Source: Nipponacmea schrenckii (Eukaryota; Mollusca; Gastropoda; Lottiidae). Taken from it: DNA of 64,000 bases. Shown piece by piece: positions 35,828 through 44,956 of the stretch (position 1 is the stretch's first letter; every line of letters starts with the position of its first letter). The notes below the pieces were generated by a model. It was given only the letters and a program-made list of their open reading frames with translations, was not told the DNA's origin and searched no databases. The translations under genes were made by a program, and so were the position numbers. Location: assembly GCA_030562195.1 (NCBI GenBank), contig CM060200.1, forward strand, positions 14,012,001-14,076,000, read 5' to 3'.

Positions 35828-37200
35828 TTACATGAAATCAAATTCTAGGTCCATTTCGTCGTCTAACACAATCACTTGGTCTGCTTCTATTGCAGGTTTA
35901 AATGAAACTTCACCATCATTGTAAACGGGTCTAAATGGGAAATCAACCAAAGGGTCTACCGAATCATTTGAAGAGTCGTCTTGTTTTACTTGTTTAATTT
36001 TTGTGAAAGCTTCTTTTTCACTTTGTTTTCTCTTTCTGGGAGTTTCTCTTTTTAGTTTAGTTTTCAAATAAAACCTTAAGGTTCTGCAGCCGCTTTCTTG
36101 ATAGAAATCCCCTACGGAGTAATCATCCATGATCTCCTGCAACTGGAAATCGCACAGTCCAGTATCCATTCGTTCTAAAGATCCCTTTGAAGATTTGCCT
36201 CCAGGGAAAAATTTTTGATAGCATTTCTGTAAAATGTCCGGTTTTTTTCCAGACTTGTCTATGGTTATGTTTCTAGTACCGCCACCAGTTTTGGTTCTGA
36301 CTTGTTTATAAGATTCAGTGACCTAATCGAAGTGCATCCACCCAATTTCGATGACTCTTGTTGCTTTGGTGGAATTGGTGGGCAAAATTGATTTGGATTT
36401 ACTACTAGGATTGTGATCAGATTCTTCTGGTGTTGGCTTATTTGCAAATTTTTCCCTTAAGCGTTCAATCAGACTAGGTTTTCTCTGACTTGCTGTGGGG
36501 CTTTGTTGATGAAGAGTGGGTAATGTAGGATGCTCCTTGTTTAACTTATGAAAATTAATGGCAGAAATTCTGTCCCCTCTTCGTGGAAGATAGGTAGAAA
36601 GTTCATCGTCTTGCATGTAGTGAACATTTGCCTCGTCAATCTGCAAAAGAATGAATGAAAAAAATGAAAAGAAATTGTTTGATTAGATAAATGCTACAGA
36701 ACAACATGTATTTCCGCTTACGGTTTAGTACAGCGGTTATGACTAACCATCAAATTCCGAATAAAGACTGAGTTGGCCAATTGGCGGTTGGTTCGCTTTG
36801 CCTTCTGATCTTTCCTGAACAATATCAATTTGAGGTACGGTTACAATCTCACTTTACAGAGTTATCTTCCCTTGTACCATAGTCCAGAATAATCTCTGAC
36901 CACGGCTCGTCGAACTGGGGGGATAACTCTGTGTTGGAGATTGGTACGGTAACTACAAACGTCTCAATTTCTCATTAATGGCAGTGGGCAAATTGAACCA
37001 ACCACATAAGATCTTCAGGACCTCGTTTTCATGGTTCAACGTAGCCGGGCGATTATTTAGGACCTATTTAACTCTGTAGCGCTAACATCAGACTCATAAT
37101 CCTTAAATCATTAAAAACTCACTCCGTCATCTTGAAGTCTTTTTATTTGGTCTTCTGTAACATTTCTGTTTTCTTTCAGGAATTTATAAAATGCCGCCAT
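35828..37200 (-). pseudogene. Accessory gene of the IS3EU-like element, one in-frame TAG
   Basis: Function unknown. Exon 1 is 37,200-37,123 (MAAFYKFLKENRNVTEDQIK.., 26 codons, donor GTGAGT). Exon 2 is 36,640-35,828 after a TTTTGCAG acceptor, joined in phase 0. The frame stays the same through to TGA at 35,828 except for one TAG at 36,323-36,325, about 296 codons in all. Recognisable blocks: DELSTYLPRRGDRISAINF (a small helical domain with the 'GDR' turn), a Lys/Ser linker, IEIGWMHF and YKQVRTKTGGGTR around the stop, then an acidic tail. I associate the GGGTR block with uncharacterised multi-copy animal proteins; that is recollection. The stop makes this copy broken unless read through. Its ATG lies 79 bp inside the right inverted repeat. 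Confidence 0.72.
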
Positions 37201-37278
37201 CTTCTTGGCCTTTCATCGGCCATGTGCGCAAAAAGGCTGATTATTTATCTCAGACTCCCGACTTAATTATCTCAGGAG

Positions 37279-37405
37279 CCCGACATAGTCAGTCGATCGA
37301 GATTTATCTCAGGATCCGGACTTAATTATCTCGGGCGATCGACATATTATCTCAGAATTCTGACTTAAAAAAAAATTGCGTGTGTGTCCTAAATCAGCCA
37401 CCGTA
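37279..37405 (-). repeat. Right terminal inverted repeat, 127 bp
   Basis: Exact complement of the left repeat. The CCTGAGATAATTAAGTCGGG-type motifs continue inward to ~37,235. Confidence 0.92.
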
Positions 37406-37411
37406 GAAATT
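37406..37411. repeat. Target-site duplication GAAATT, right
   Basis: Matches 30,970-30,975 exactly. Confidence 0.85.
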
Positions 37412-37917
37412 AACACAATTTGACTTTTTGCCCTGTTACATTATCTTCTTAACTCTTCTTGTAACATTTATATATGTTTAATTAGTGTGTAAAACAAATC
37501 GTCGAAAAAACAAATTGTGGTCTAAGGGACATAACACCTTATTTGAGATTACAAATTGATCTCGGATTAAATTAACTTTCCAGATCGTTGATACTTTTAA
37601 TTTGTTTATTTATTTATTTATCAATCTTAATTTAGGTGTAGTAGGAACATTAGATCCTGCAATTTGTGGCAAGTTGCCATGGTATAACATAGAGCCATCA
37701 AATTAACAGCGCGGCTTTACATCTTTAAGAGAGTATTTTATAGAGTTGCCCCTTATACCACTAGTCCTCTCAACTGTACATTATTTTTGCTTGAGAGAAT
37801 ATCATTTAAAATTCTAAAGGTTGTCATTTCCTTCCAAATATTCCATATCATACATCGCCCACAACGAGAAATGAACAATTATTCCTTTTATTAAAGATAT
37901 ATAATATCTTTGAATCA
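37412..37917. other. AT-rich spacer without recognised gene
   Basis: About 500 bp between the transposon and the next Helitron-like copy. I see no coding frame or repeat boundary. Confidence 0.4.
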
Positions 37918-38596
37918 TTACGTATTTCGACTTTGGCGAAAACGTATTGTAATCGTTCGGATTATTACGTATTTCGACTTTGGCGAAAACGTATTGTAAT
38001 CGTTCGGATTATTTTATTTTATTTTTTTTTTTTTTGTAATTCTTGGATGAGTTTGCAGACAAACTGGTAAAAGGTGCAGAAATTCTAAATCTACAGTTGA
38101 TTTTAGAATGATTTCTATTATCAAATAAAACAAAACCGGAAGTTCTATCTCTGACAGGAAGTGAGAACCGGAAGTTGAGTTTTTTTTGCTTTAGCAAGTT
38201 TATTTTTGGTTCGATTTTGACCGGATTTTCAGATTTGAAAACTTCAATGTATTTGTCAACTAACAATTATAGGTTTTATGCAATTAGGTTAAATATTTTA
38301 CCCACGATTTGCAATTCAATATTCAAGGGTCATCGGCAAAAATTTCAGACCGTGATTTCTCCTTTAATATAAATGGTAAAATTTTGAAACTTTACCAGTT
38401 GATAGGCGATATGATTATAATTTTTGAAAAAATGTGAAAAAAAAAATTCTACTTCCGGTTTAGCCTCAAATGACGTAATTACGTAACTTCGTACAAATGA
38501 TATTCAATATATTGTCTAGATGTAGGTAATTGCAAATTTAGCCTACATAATATTTTAAGGCTCTCGAAATACGTTCATAATTGTAAGCAATTCTAG
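37918..38596 (+). mobile_element. Helitron-like family A element, internally deleted
   Basis: Forward orientation: TTACGTATTTCGACTTTGGC hairpin block twice, T-tract, body, then a jump near 38,493 from the ACGTAATTACGTAACTTCG region to the distal part, ending GCAATTCTAG. The flanks are ATCA on the left and TTATTG on the right, again an A|T insertion without duplication. Confidence 0.75.
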
Positions 38597-40420
38597 TTAT
38601 TGAATTTGTTAATAAAACCATCCTTGTCCCATATCATTAGAAAATCAAGCTGTGTTTATTAGAAAGTGAAGCATAACCTATGGGCTATGAAGCCAAAGTT
38701 CATATTTGTCATCGAATATCAGCATATCTATGACAGCTGAGATCAAGGACATCCTCCACTGGAAATTTCAATGCCATTAACGGCCAAGGTCGTAAGAGTT
38801 TTTAATTTTTCAAAATATTAAAATTGTATCAAAAATTTTTCTAAAGTCGAAAATAAAAATTCTGTTAATAAATATCATCAGCAAAACAGTAGCTCACTTT
38901 CATTACCTTCCTTTTCACTACTGGAGAAGATAAAAAAAAAGACATTTTATGTCATATTCTATGTTTGGAAGCCACGTCACTATTTGCATAAATAAACATG
39001 CAACACATTTGTCAAGTGTTTTTCATTAATCTCTTAGTTTTATGAAGTTCACAGATGACGTATATGTGTTATAGTATCACTTGAAGATATTTGTTGATTG
39101 TGTATATCACCACAAATGTAAAATCAACTCTTAAAAGAAGGCTTGATCACAAATGATGTCCTCAAAAGGATGCTCACTTTCAAAATTTGAAACAGCTGTG
39201 AGAATAACAACTTTGATCTGAACTTTATAGCTATAACAATGGGTGTCTTGTCGTAGTTGGTTAATAAAAATACTTAAATCTAAAAAGTCCCAGAATCAGT
39301 CACTTCAGAAGTGTAATTTCAAAAGTACCTGTATCCATTTCTTCATAAATATCATCCTAATCCAATATAACTGCAAAAAAAAAAAAATTGAAATTTCTTC
39401 AACACGCCCAAAATTCAGCTCAGTTAAGATTGTGAAATCAATAAATAGTGAGATGAGCTTCAGCCTATGTTTTGTCAATATGTTGTGTTGGATTGCAGGT
39501 TTCGCTATGCTTGTTATTGCTTGGTTTACCTATAAAATTGACAGTCCATAAAAAATAAGTCTGAGCATGGGGTGAGACAATCACACCACATAAAAATTGA
39601 AAAATATCAATAGCTCAATTGCTTGAATAGGTCAACGATTCCCTTTAGCATTGTATGAATAACTTTTCCAGAAATTTAAAGGTAATTCTACATTAACTTA
39701 CTTGAATCAATCACATCAAACTATATTTTTGTACATCTTCATTAATTGTGTTATCTGTTTCAATTAATATTTCAGCATTCTTATCTAAAATGAAAAATAA
39801 TAACTCAATATTTTGGTCAATCCTGTTATAATGCTTTTATTTATATCTTTCTTAATCTTTCTTGTTAGTATTTGAATGTAGCTTCTAGGCTATTTGACCT
39901 TATATCCATATTACCATATCATAAGATTCGTAACTAATATCAAAATAATAGAATTTACCTTTCTGATTATCTGTCTCAGTTACCAAATCTTCCTGACTAA
40001 AAAAAATCTATCAATTTCGTTAGTAACACCAAAGGTGTTCCAAGAAGATTCATCTGAGGTTTTGATGCCCAAAATTAAGCTTCTGTGGTATGGTTGCATT
40101 GTCCTCAATCTGTATGGAAAGGTAAATAGTGAGTTCAACAATACAATTTATACCAAAATAACATTAAATATATATTTCTATAAATGTTTATTTTAAAGTT
40201 TTTTTTTTCAAAATATCACTAGACTCATCCTTTTATTATTGACAGACTAATACCTAAAAGTTACCTTATCAATTGAAATGATATTGGTAGTTGGAGCAAT
40301 CTTTTTATAGTTGATTTTCCACCTGGCTCCTTAAAACTAACTCCATGTGGCAGTCCTATCACAGACACACCAATACGATTATTGGTTACAGCCTTATGAG
40401 GCACTTGACCATTAAGTCCG
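38597..40420. other. Non-coding AT-rich DNA, no gene recognised
   Basis: The open frames here are short and have no recognisable domain or splice partners. The stretch 38,620-38,830 has weak similarity to Helitron-like family B bodies (ATATCAGCA..TATGACAGCTGAGATCAAGG). Confidence 0.45.
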
Positions 40421-40432
40421 GTGGAATTCACT
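40421..40432. repeat. SINE target-site duplication, left
   Basis: GTGGAATTCACT, repeated exactly at 40,765-40,776. Confidence 0.9.
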
Positions 40433-40764
40433 GGGAGCCGCAGTGGCTCAGTGGGTTCAAAAGGTCGAGATGAACTTTCGGATTTTACAGCCCGGTTTCC
40501 CCTTGTCAGTGATGCAGGTCGGAGGGACTGACATGGAAAAAGCGTCTAGTCGTTCGGATGGGACAATAAACTGAGGCCCCGTGTGCTACAGGCTGTGCAC
40601 GTAAAAGATCCCTCGACAGTTGGAAATCGCAAAAAGAGTAGGCTAATGCCGCTGTCCTGGCAAAATGTCCCTCATTGCACACTGCATGGCGTTGCCCGTC
40701 TTCATTAGCCCATAAGGTGCAGAAGAGTAGGACGTAAAATTCCATTCTTTTCATTTCATTTCCT
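40433..40764 (+). mobile_element. Intact tRNA-derived SINE, 332 bp
   Basis: The head is GGGAGCCGCAGTGGCTCAGT, with a tRNA-like A box TGGCTCAGTGG. A ~200-bp body follows, and the tail is TTTTCATTTCATTTCC. A 12-bp target duplication GTGGAATTCACT flanks it (40,421-40,432 and 40,765-40,776). The tail matches the 3' end of the LINE at 6,855-6,875 (CATTTCATTTCATTTCC), which suggests that LINE's enzyme mobilised it. Diverged reverse copies lie at 23,628-23,770 and 52,499-52,690. Confidence 0.85.
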
Positions 40765-40776
40765 GTGGAATTCACT
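40765..40776. repeat. SINE target-site duplication, right
   Basis: GTGGAATTCACT, the copy of 40,421-40,432. Confidence 0.9.
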
Positions 40777-41105
40777 AAAAATACAAAGATTTGAAATTTT
40801 GATCATCAAAAAGTTCCAACTTACTAAGATTGATTTACAGGTTAACTAAAGACTGGCACATAAGACATCCAATGAGAGTTAATGTGCAAAGACTACAAGT
40901 CAAAGTCGAAATTTTTAAGGGTTGAAGTTTTTCAAAACAAGGCCCCCGATCCCCTTCAAAATAGTTCAAGATATCTACAACTTGCCTATCAAATTTCTAA
41001 CAATTTCATAACGTCGATAGACGAACATGAGGGGTGGATTGAAAACGATAGGGAAATCTTGAACATATCTATACATGTTGAGTATTGTCGAGTATTGTTG
41101 AGGAA

Positions 41106-43171
41106 TGGAAAATGCCGGAATTTCCAAAAAGAAGAGGAAAATAGAGAGTGAAAAAAGGTGTTTTCAAGAACGATGGACTCAGGAATATTTTTTCATCGAA
41201 GGGCCGGATAAGCTTTCACAGCGAATCGCGAAACGATTGAAACCGTATTCAGATGGTGAATTTATAAAGGAGTGTTTACTGGATGTTGCAGAAGAAATAT
41301 GCCCAAAGATTGTGGTGGACATCGAGAAGATGAGTCTGTTGCAATGGACGGTTGTGCGGCGTATCGACGATCTCGCTCAGGACGTTTGTATAACTCTGAA
41401 AGACAAAATACAAAAATTTCACCAGTTGGAGCTTCGCAACCGATGAGAGTACTGATCGAAAGGATACGGCACAGTTGGCAATAGTCTTGAGAGGTGTCGA
41501 CGAGCATCTAAATGTGACAGAGGAGCTCTTATCTTTACAATCTATGGAATACACCACCACTGGACTTGATATCATTGCTGAAGTAGTAAAGGCGGCCGAA
41601 AAGTTCAATCTCGATTGGTCTACTTTGTGTGGAGTAGCCACAGATGGTGTACGAACTGTGTCAGGCTTAGGGGTTGGACTTATTGGTAGACTGAAAGCTA
41701 TGTTACGCGAATGATGACATCGTGGTATTCCACTATGTGATTCACCAGGAGAATCTTTGTGGTAAAAGTATAAAATTTAGGCATGTCGTGGGACCAGTAA
41801 CGCAAGCCATCAACTTCATTCGTGCACGAGGGTTAAAGCACAGACAGTTCCAAAAGTTTCTTGAAGATTTGAATTCGAATCATCAGGATCCGGTATGCTA
41901 CTATGAAGTGCGATGGCTGAGTCGAGGAAAAATGTTGAAAAGGTTATTTGAAGATGTCAGGGTATTCTTGGAAAGGGAGGAACACCGAATGCCGGAGTTA
42001 AAGGGGCACAGTCTTGATTTGTTTCGGACAATCATCCGACAGCCTCAAACACATGAAATCTTTTGTTTAGCTAATCAGAAATAGTCTACAGAGCTTACCT
42101 TTGAAATTTGAACCTTCAAATCCATATGTATCCATAATTATCCGTGTTTGAAAATCATAATGTCTTAAGATATTATGAACGTCCCCCCATATTGGAAAAT
42201 CAAAGAGTTATAAATAGACTACTGCGCAGGCCGACATTGATAAAACAAAAAGAAAGTACATGTAATAACAATTGAAGATTTTGTCAACAGGACACACAAT
42301 TTTCAGACTGACTGAAGACCAGCCGCGTACAGCACGGAAAAAAATAAAAAGTGAAATTTTTGAGGTATATTTCAAGGTATTTTGCGATTTTCTTAGAGCT
42401 TGAGTATTTCTGAGGACTGTTTAAATGTAACAAAGGCCCAAAACGACCCCTAAAAATCAAGATTGTGCCCCTTTAAGTGACGATGAATGGATATGCGACT
42501 TGCCTTTCTCGTGGATATCACAACTCATCTGAACGATCTCAACACCAAATTGCAGAAGAAAGGACAATATGTACACGAGTTGTATGCACACGTGAAAGCT
42601 TTTCAGAACAAATTGAGACTGTGGATTACTCAGATTCGCGGTGGAAATCTCACTCATTTCGAAACTCCCAATTCTTCAGGTATGATTCCAGACAAATTGG
42701 ATTTCTTTTGTGAGCAGTTACAAAGTTTGTCTGATGACTTTCACGCTCGATTTCAGGACTTCAAATCACATTAGAAATATTTCGCGATATTTGTAACGCC
42801 ATTCCACGCTGACGTTGACAGTGCGCCACCAAATATACAAATGGAGCTCATAGAACTTCAGGAAAGAGTGGATCTAAAAGCTAAGTTCAATGATGAGACA
42901 GATATTGGACTTTTTTTATCATGAAAATCTTTACGGTTTGCCCAATCTCAAGAGATTTGTTGCGTCAAAAATGGCATTATTCGGCTCAACATATCTGTGC
43001 GAACAATTTTTCGGCAAAATGGGATACATGAAGAGTCCTCATCGAACCTCATTGACAGACGAGTATTTGGAAAATGGACTGAGAGTAGCTGGTTCATCCA
43101 TTCATGGGAAGGGTTATTCAAAATATCCAATTGCAAACCTCTCATTGTATAATTGCGATATGAAACAGTGA
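41106..43171 (+). pseudogene. hAT transposase pseudogene (GTF2IRD2/Charlie8-like)
   Basis: Blocks in order match the GTF2IRD2-like group of hAT transposases: KKRKIESEKRCFQERWTQEYFF (the N-terminus; the BED zinc finger that should follow is deleted), FIKECLLDVAEEICP, TVVRRIDDLAQD, ATDESTDRKDTAQLA with the first catalytic Asp, WSTLCGVATDGVRTVSG, HYVIHQENLCGK, VRWLSRGKMLKRLFE, WICDLAFLVDITTHLNDLN, and the C-terminal dimerisation block FVASKMALFGSTYLCEQFFG. Frameshifts lie near 41,425 and 41,712 and further breaks near 42,775 and 42,918. A 471-bp MITE is inserted at 41,998. The VATDGVRTVSG block has Arg-Thr where the family has Ala-Pro. Clearly dead. Confidence 0.87.
42002..42472. mobile_element. 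TTAA-flanked MITE, 471 bp
   Basis: It begins AGGGGCACAGTCTTGATTT and ends AAATCAAGATTGTGCCCCT, flanked by TTAA on both sides (41,998-42,001 and 42,473-42,476). A TTAA target and AGGGG ends suggest Kolobok or piggyBac mobilisation. It splits the hAT pseudogene; removing it with one TTAA restores the hAT frame across the site. Confidence 0.85.
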
Positions 43172-43647
43172 TATTTCGTTGATTTTAAATTATTATGTCT
43201 GTTATTATTTGCAATACACATTGAAATACGTGATTGAATGAATCACTTGTTTCTCATTGTTAATTCCATGATTCATTAATGGTTGGTTACGTGGCTTACT
43301 CGCATCCCAAATGTGGCCCACCCTTGCGGAAAGGTTGCACAGGCCTGCTTTCAGGTGTTCAAATGCTGATGAATTTTTCTCATGTGAGATTCTACTAGGA
43401 TCGACAGTAATGCCGAACAAGCCATCCGTCGTTTCCTGGCCGCCATAACACGAGAGATAAGGCATAAAAAATGGGTTGGGAAAAAGGAACCATTTTAAAA
43501 ATGGTGGCAATGTTTCCCGCCAAGATCGCTAAAACAATAAAACGACTGTATGAAATGGGTATTTTTATTTTCTTGCCGAAGCCGCGCTAAAGTCGTGCTA
43601 TTTGAATTAAGTTCGACACGACTGGGGCGCGACGTTTAAATTAGGCC
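43172..43647. other. Spacer, no gene recognised
   Basis: Between the hAT pseudogene and the orphan receptor exon. The open frames are short and without recognisable motifs. Confidence 0.4.
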
Positions 43648-43909
43648 TAATATAGGTGTGGTAGAGCTAATGTTGGTAGATACAATCCTAATATTGATGG
43701 TGGTAGAAACAATCCTAATATAGATGTTGGTAGAAACAATCCTAATATAGATGATGGTAGATCTAATGTTGATAGAAACAATTCTAATATAGATGGTGGT
43801 AGAGCTAATGTTGGTAGAAACAATTCTAATATAGGTGGTGGTAGAGCTAATGTTGGTAGAAACAATCCTAATGCAGATGATGGTAGACCATGTGCTAATC
43901 TTAAATGAA
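43648..43909 (+). pseudogene. Orphan last exon of an Ig-receptor paralogue (repeat tail)
   Basis: It reads as NPNIDGGR-type 14-residue repeats (NPNIDVGRN, NSNIDGGRANVGRN and similar) ending in DDGRPCANLK and TGA. This is the same as the end of the receptor tail at 49,164-49,717 (DDGRPYANLK), with the terminal Tyr codon TAT changed to TGT. No Ig, membrane or signal exons are seen upstream. It is probably a relic of a tandem receptor duplication. Confidence 0.75.
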
Positions 43910-44956
43910 TCAACAAAGTTAACAAATGCCAGGTTTTCCAAATTGATGTTTGTTGAAATGCTAATAAAGAAAATACAATACATTGCCATTATAACGCTCT
44001 ATTATCTTTACTACTAAACATCGTGTACATCAGCAATTGTAAAGTGGGGCGCGGTAGAATGTTGAAAAGAAAATTATCCCACAGATCATTGGAAATGAAA
44101 CTGGACATCACAGAGTAAAATAATAAAAAAATTGTAAGATATAGTATTGTCTGACTAAATAAACAAGAAAAGAACTTTTCAAATTCAACATCCCAGAAAT
44201 ATTAAAAAGGAGAAAAAATATTTAAAATTTTTTGAATCCCTTCCCCGTTACTCTTTATGTGTTGGGGAAAGACTCTTTCGAAAAATAAAGATAGACCTGT
44301 AAACAGCACCGAGCTAAAATTTTTGATCCAAATCAGCATATTTGTAAATAGCATAGGTCAAGGTTATTATACACAGAAAATTTCAATGCCATTAAAGGTC
44401 AAGATCACGAGATAGAGAATTTTGAATTTTAGAGGAAATCTTTGTTCACATTTTTTTGGAAAAGAAATATCAATTTTTAAATTTTCCGAATGCATCAAAT
44501 ACATCTTATTACAATTAAAATATTAAAGAAAATTTGAAACAAGAACTAAGCGTTACATATCGATCTGATAATTAGCAACATTGCTGTAAATTTAAAAAAT
44601 ATTTTTCCCAAAAGGTTTGATATCAAAATATTTTATCTAAAACATTCCAAAACCTTTTATTTATCAATTTCATAAAATTAATCTTAAAATCTTATTACAA
44701 AAAAATAAATCAATAAATCAAGGAAATTCGAAATGATGGATTATATTATTTTAGTCAGAGTGCTATGGGTGATTGACTTGTTTCAATACCAGTGGTTTTT
44801 CATTCACTTTACAACTGCATGATTCATATTAGACAAGTCGTTTCCTCAATAGAAAATTGGTTTTTCTTTTTTTATAAATCACGACCCATATAGAAATAAG
44901 GAAGTATTACAGATTTTTTTTACCTTATGTTAAATATTTGAAAATTTTAAAACAAC
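43910..44956. other. Upstream region of the Ig receptor
   Basis: AT-rich with no gene. The stretch 44,296-44,420 resembles a Helitron-like family B fragment (AGACCTGTAAACAGCACCGAGC). I cannot point to a convincing promoter element. Confidence 0.4.

Larger units (their letters stand above)
30976..37405 (+). mobile_element. IS3EU-type DNA transposon, 6,430 bp, near-complete
   Basis: The ends are TACGGTGGCTGATTTAGG and its exact complement. The terminal inverted repeats are identical over 127 bp (30,976-31,102 against 37,279-37,405). The target GAAATT is duplicated at 30,970-30,975 and 37,406-37,411. Inside are a spliced DDE transposase on the plus strand and an accessory gene on the minus strand. 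Each starts just inside an inverted repeat, so the two are convergent. From memory, a 6-bp duplication with TA(C/T)GG ends is the IS3EU signature; I could not check this. Perfect repeats and target duplication point to a recent insertion. A hairpin-ended element lies inside the transposase intron. Confidence 0.85.

Noticed and set aside
39243..40196. Two ~100-residue frames
   Set aside because: Low-complexity AT-rich composition with no domain, splice context or repeat support.
43636..43989. Minus-strand Ile/Ser-rich frames over the orphan tail
   Set aside because: Antisense of the same 42-bp repeat.
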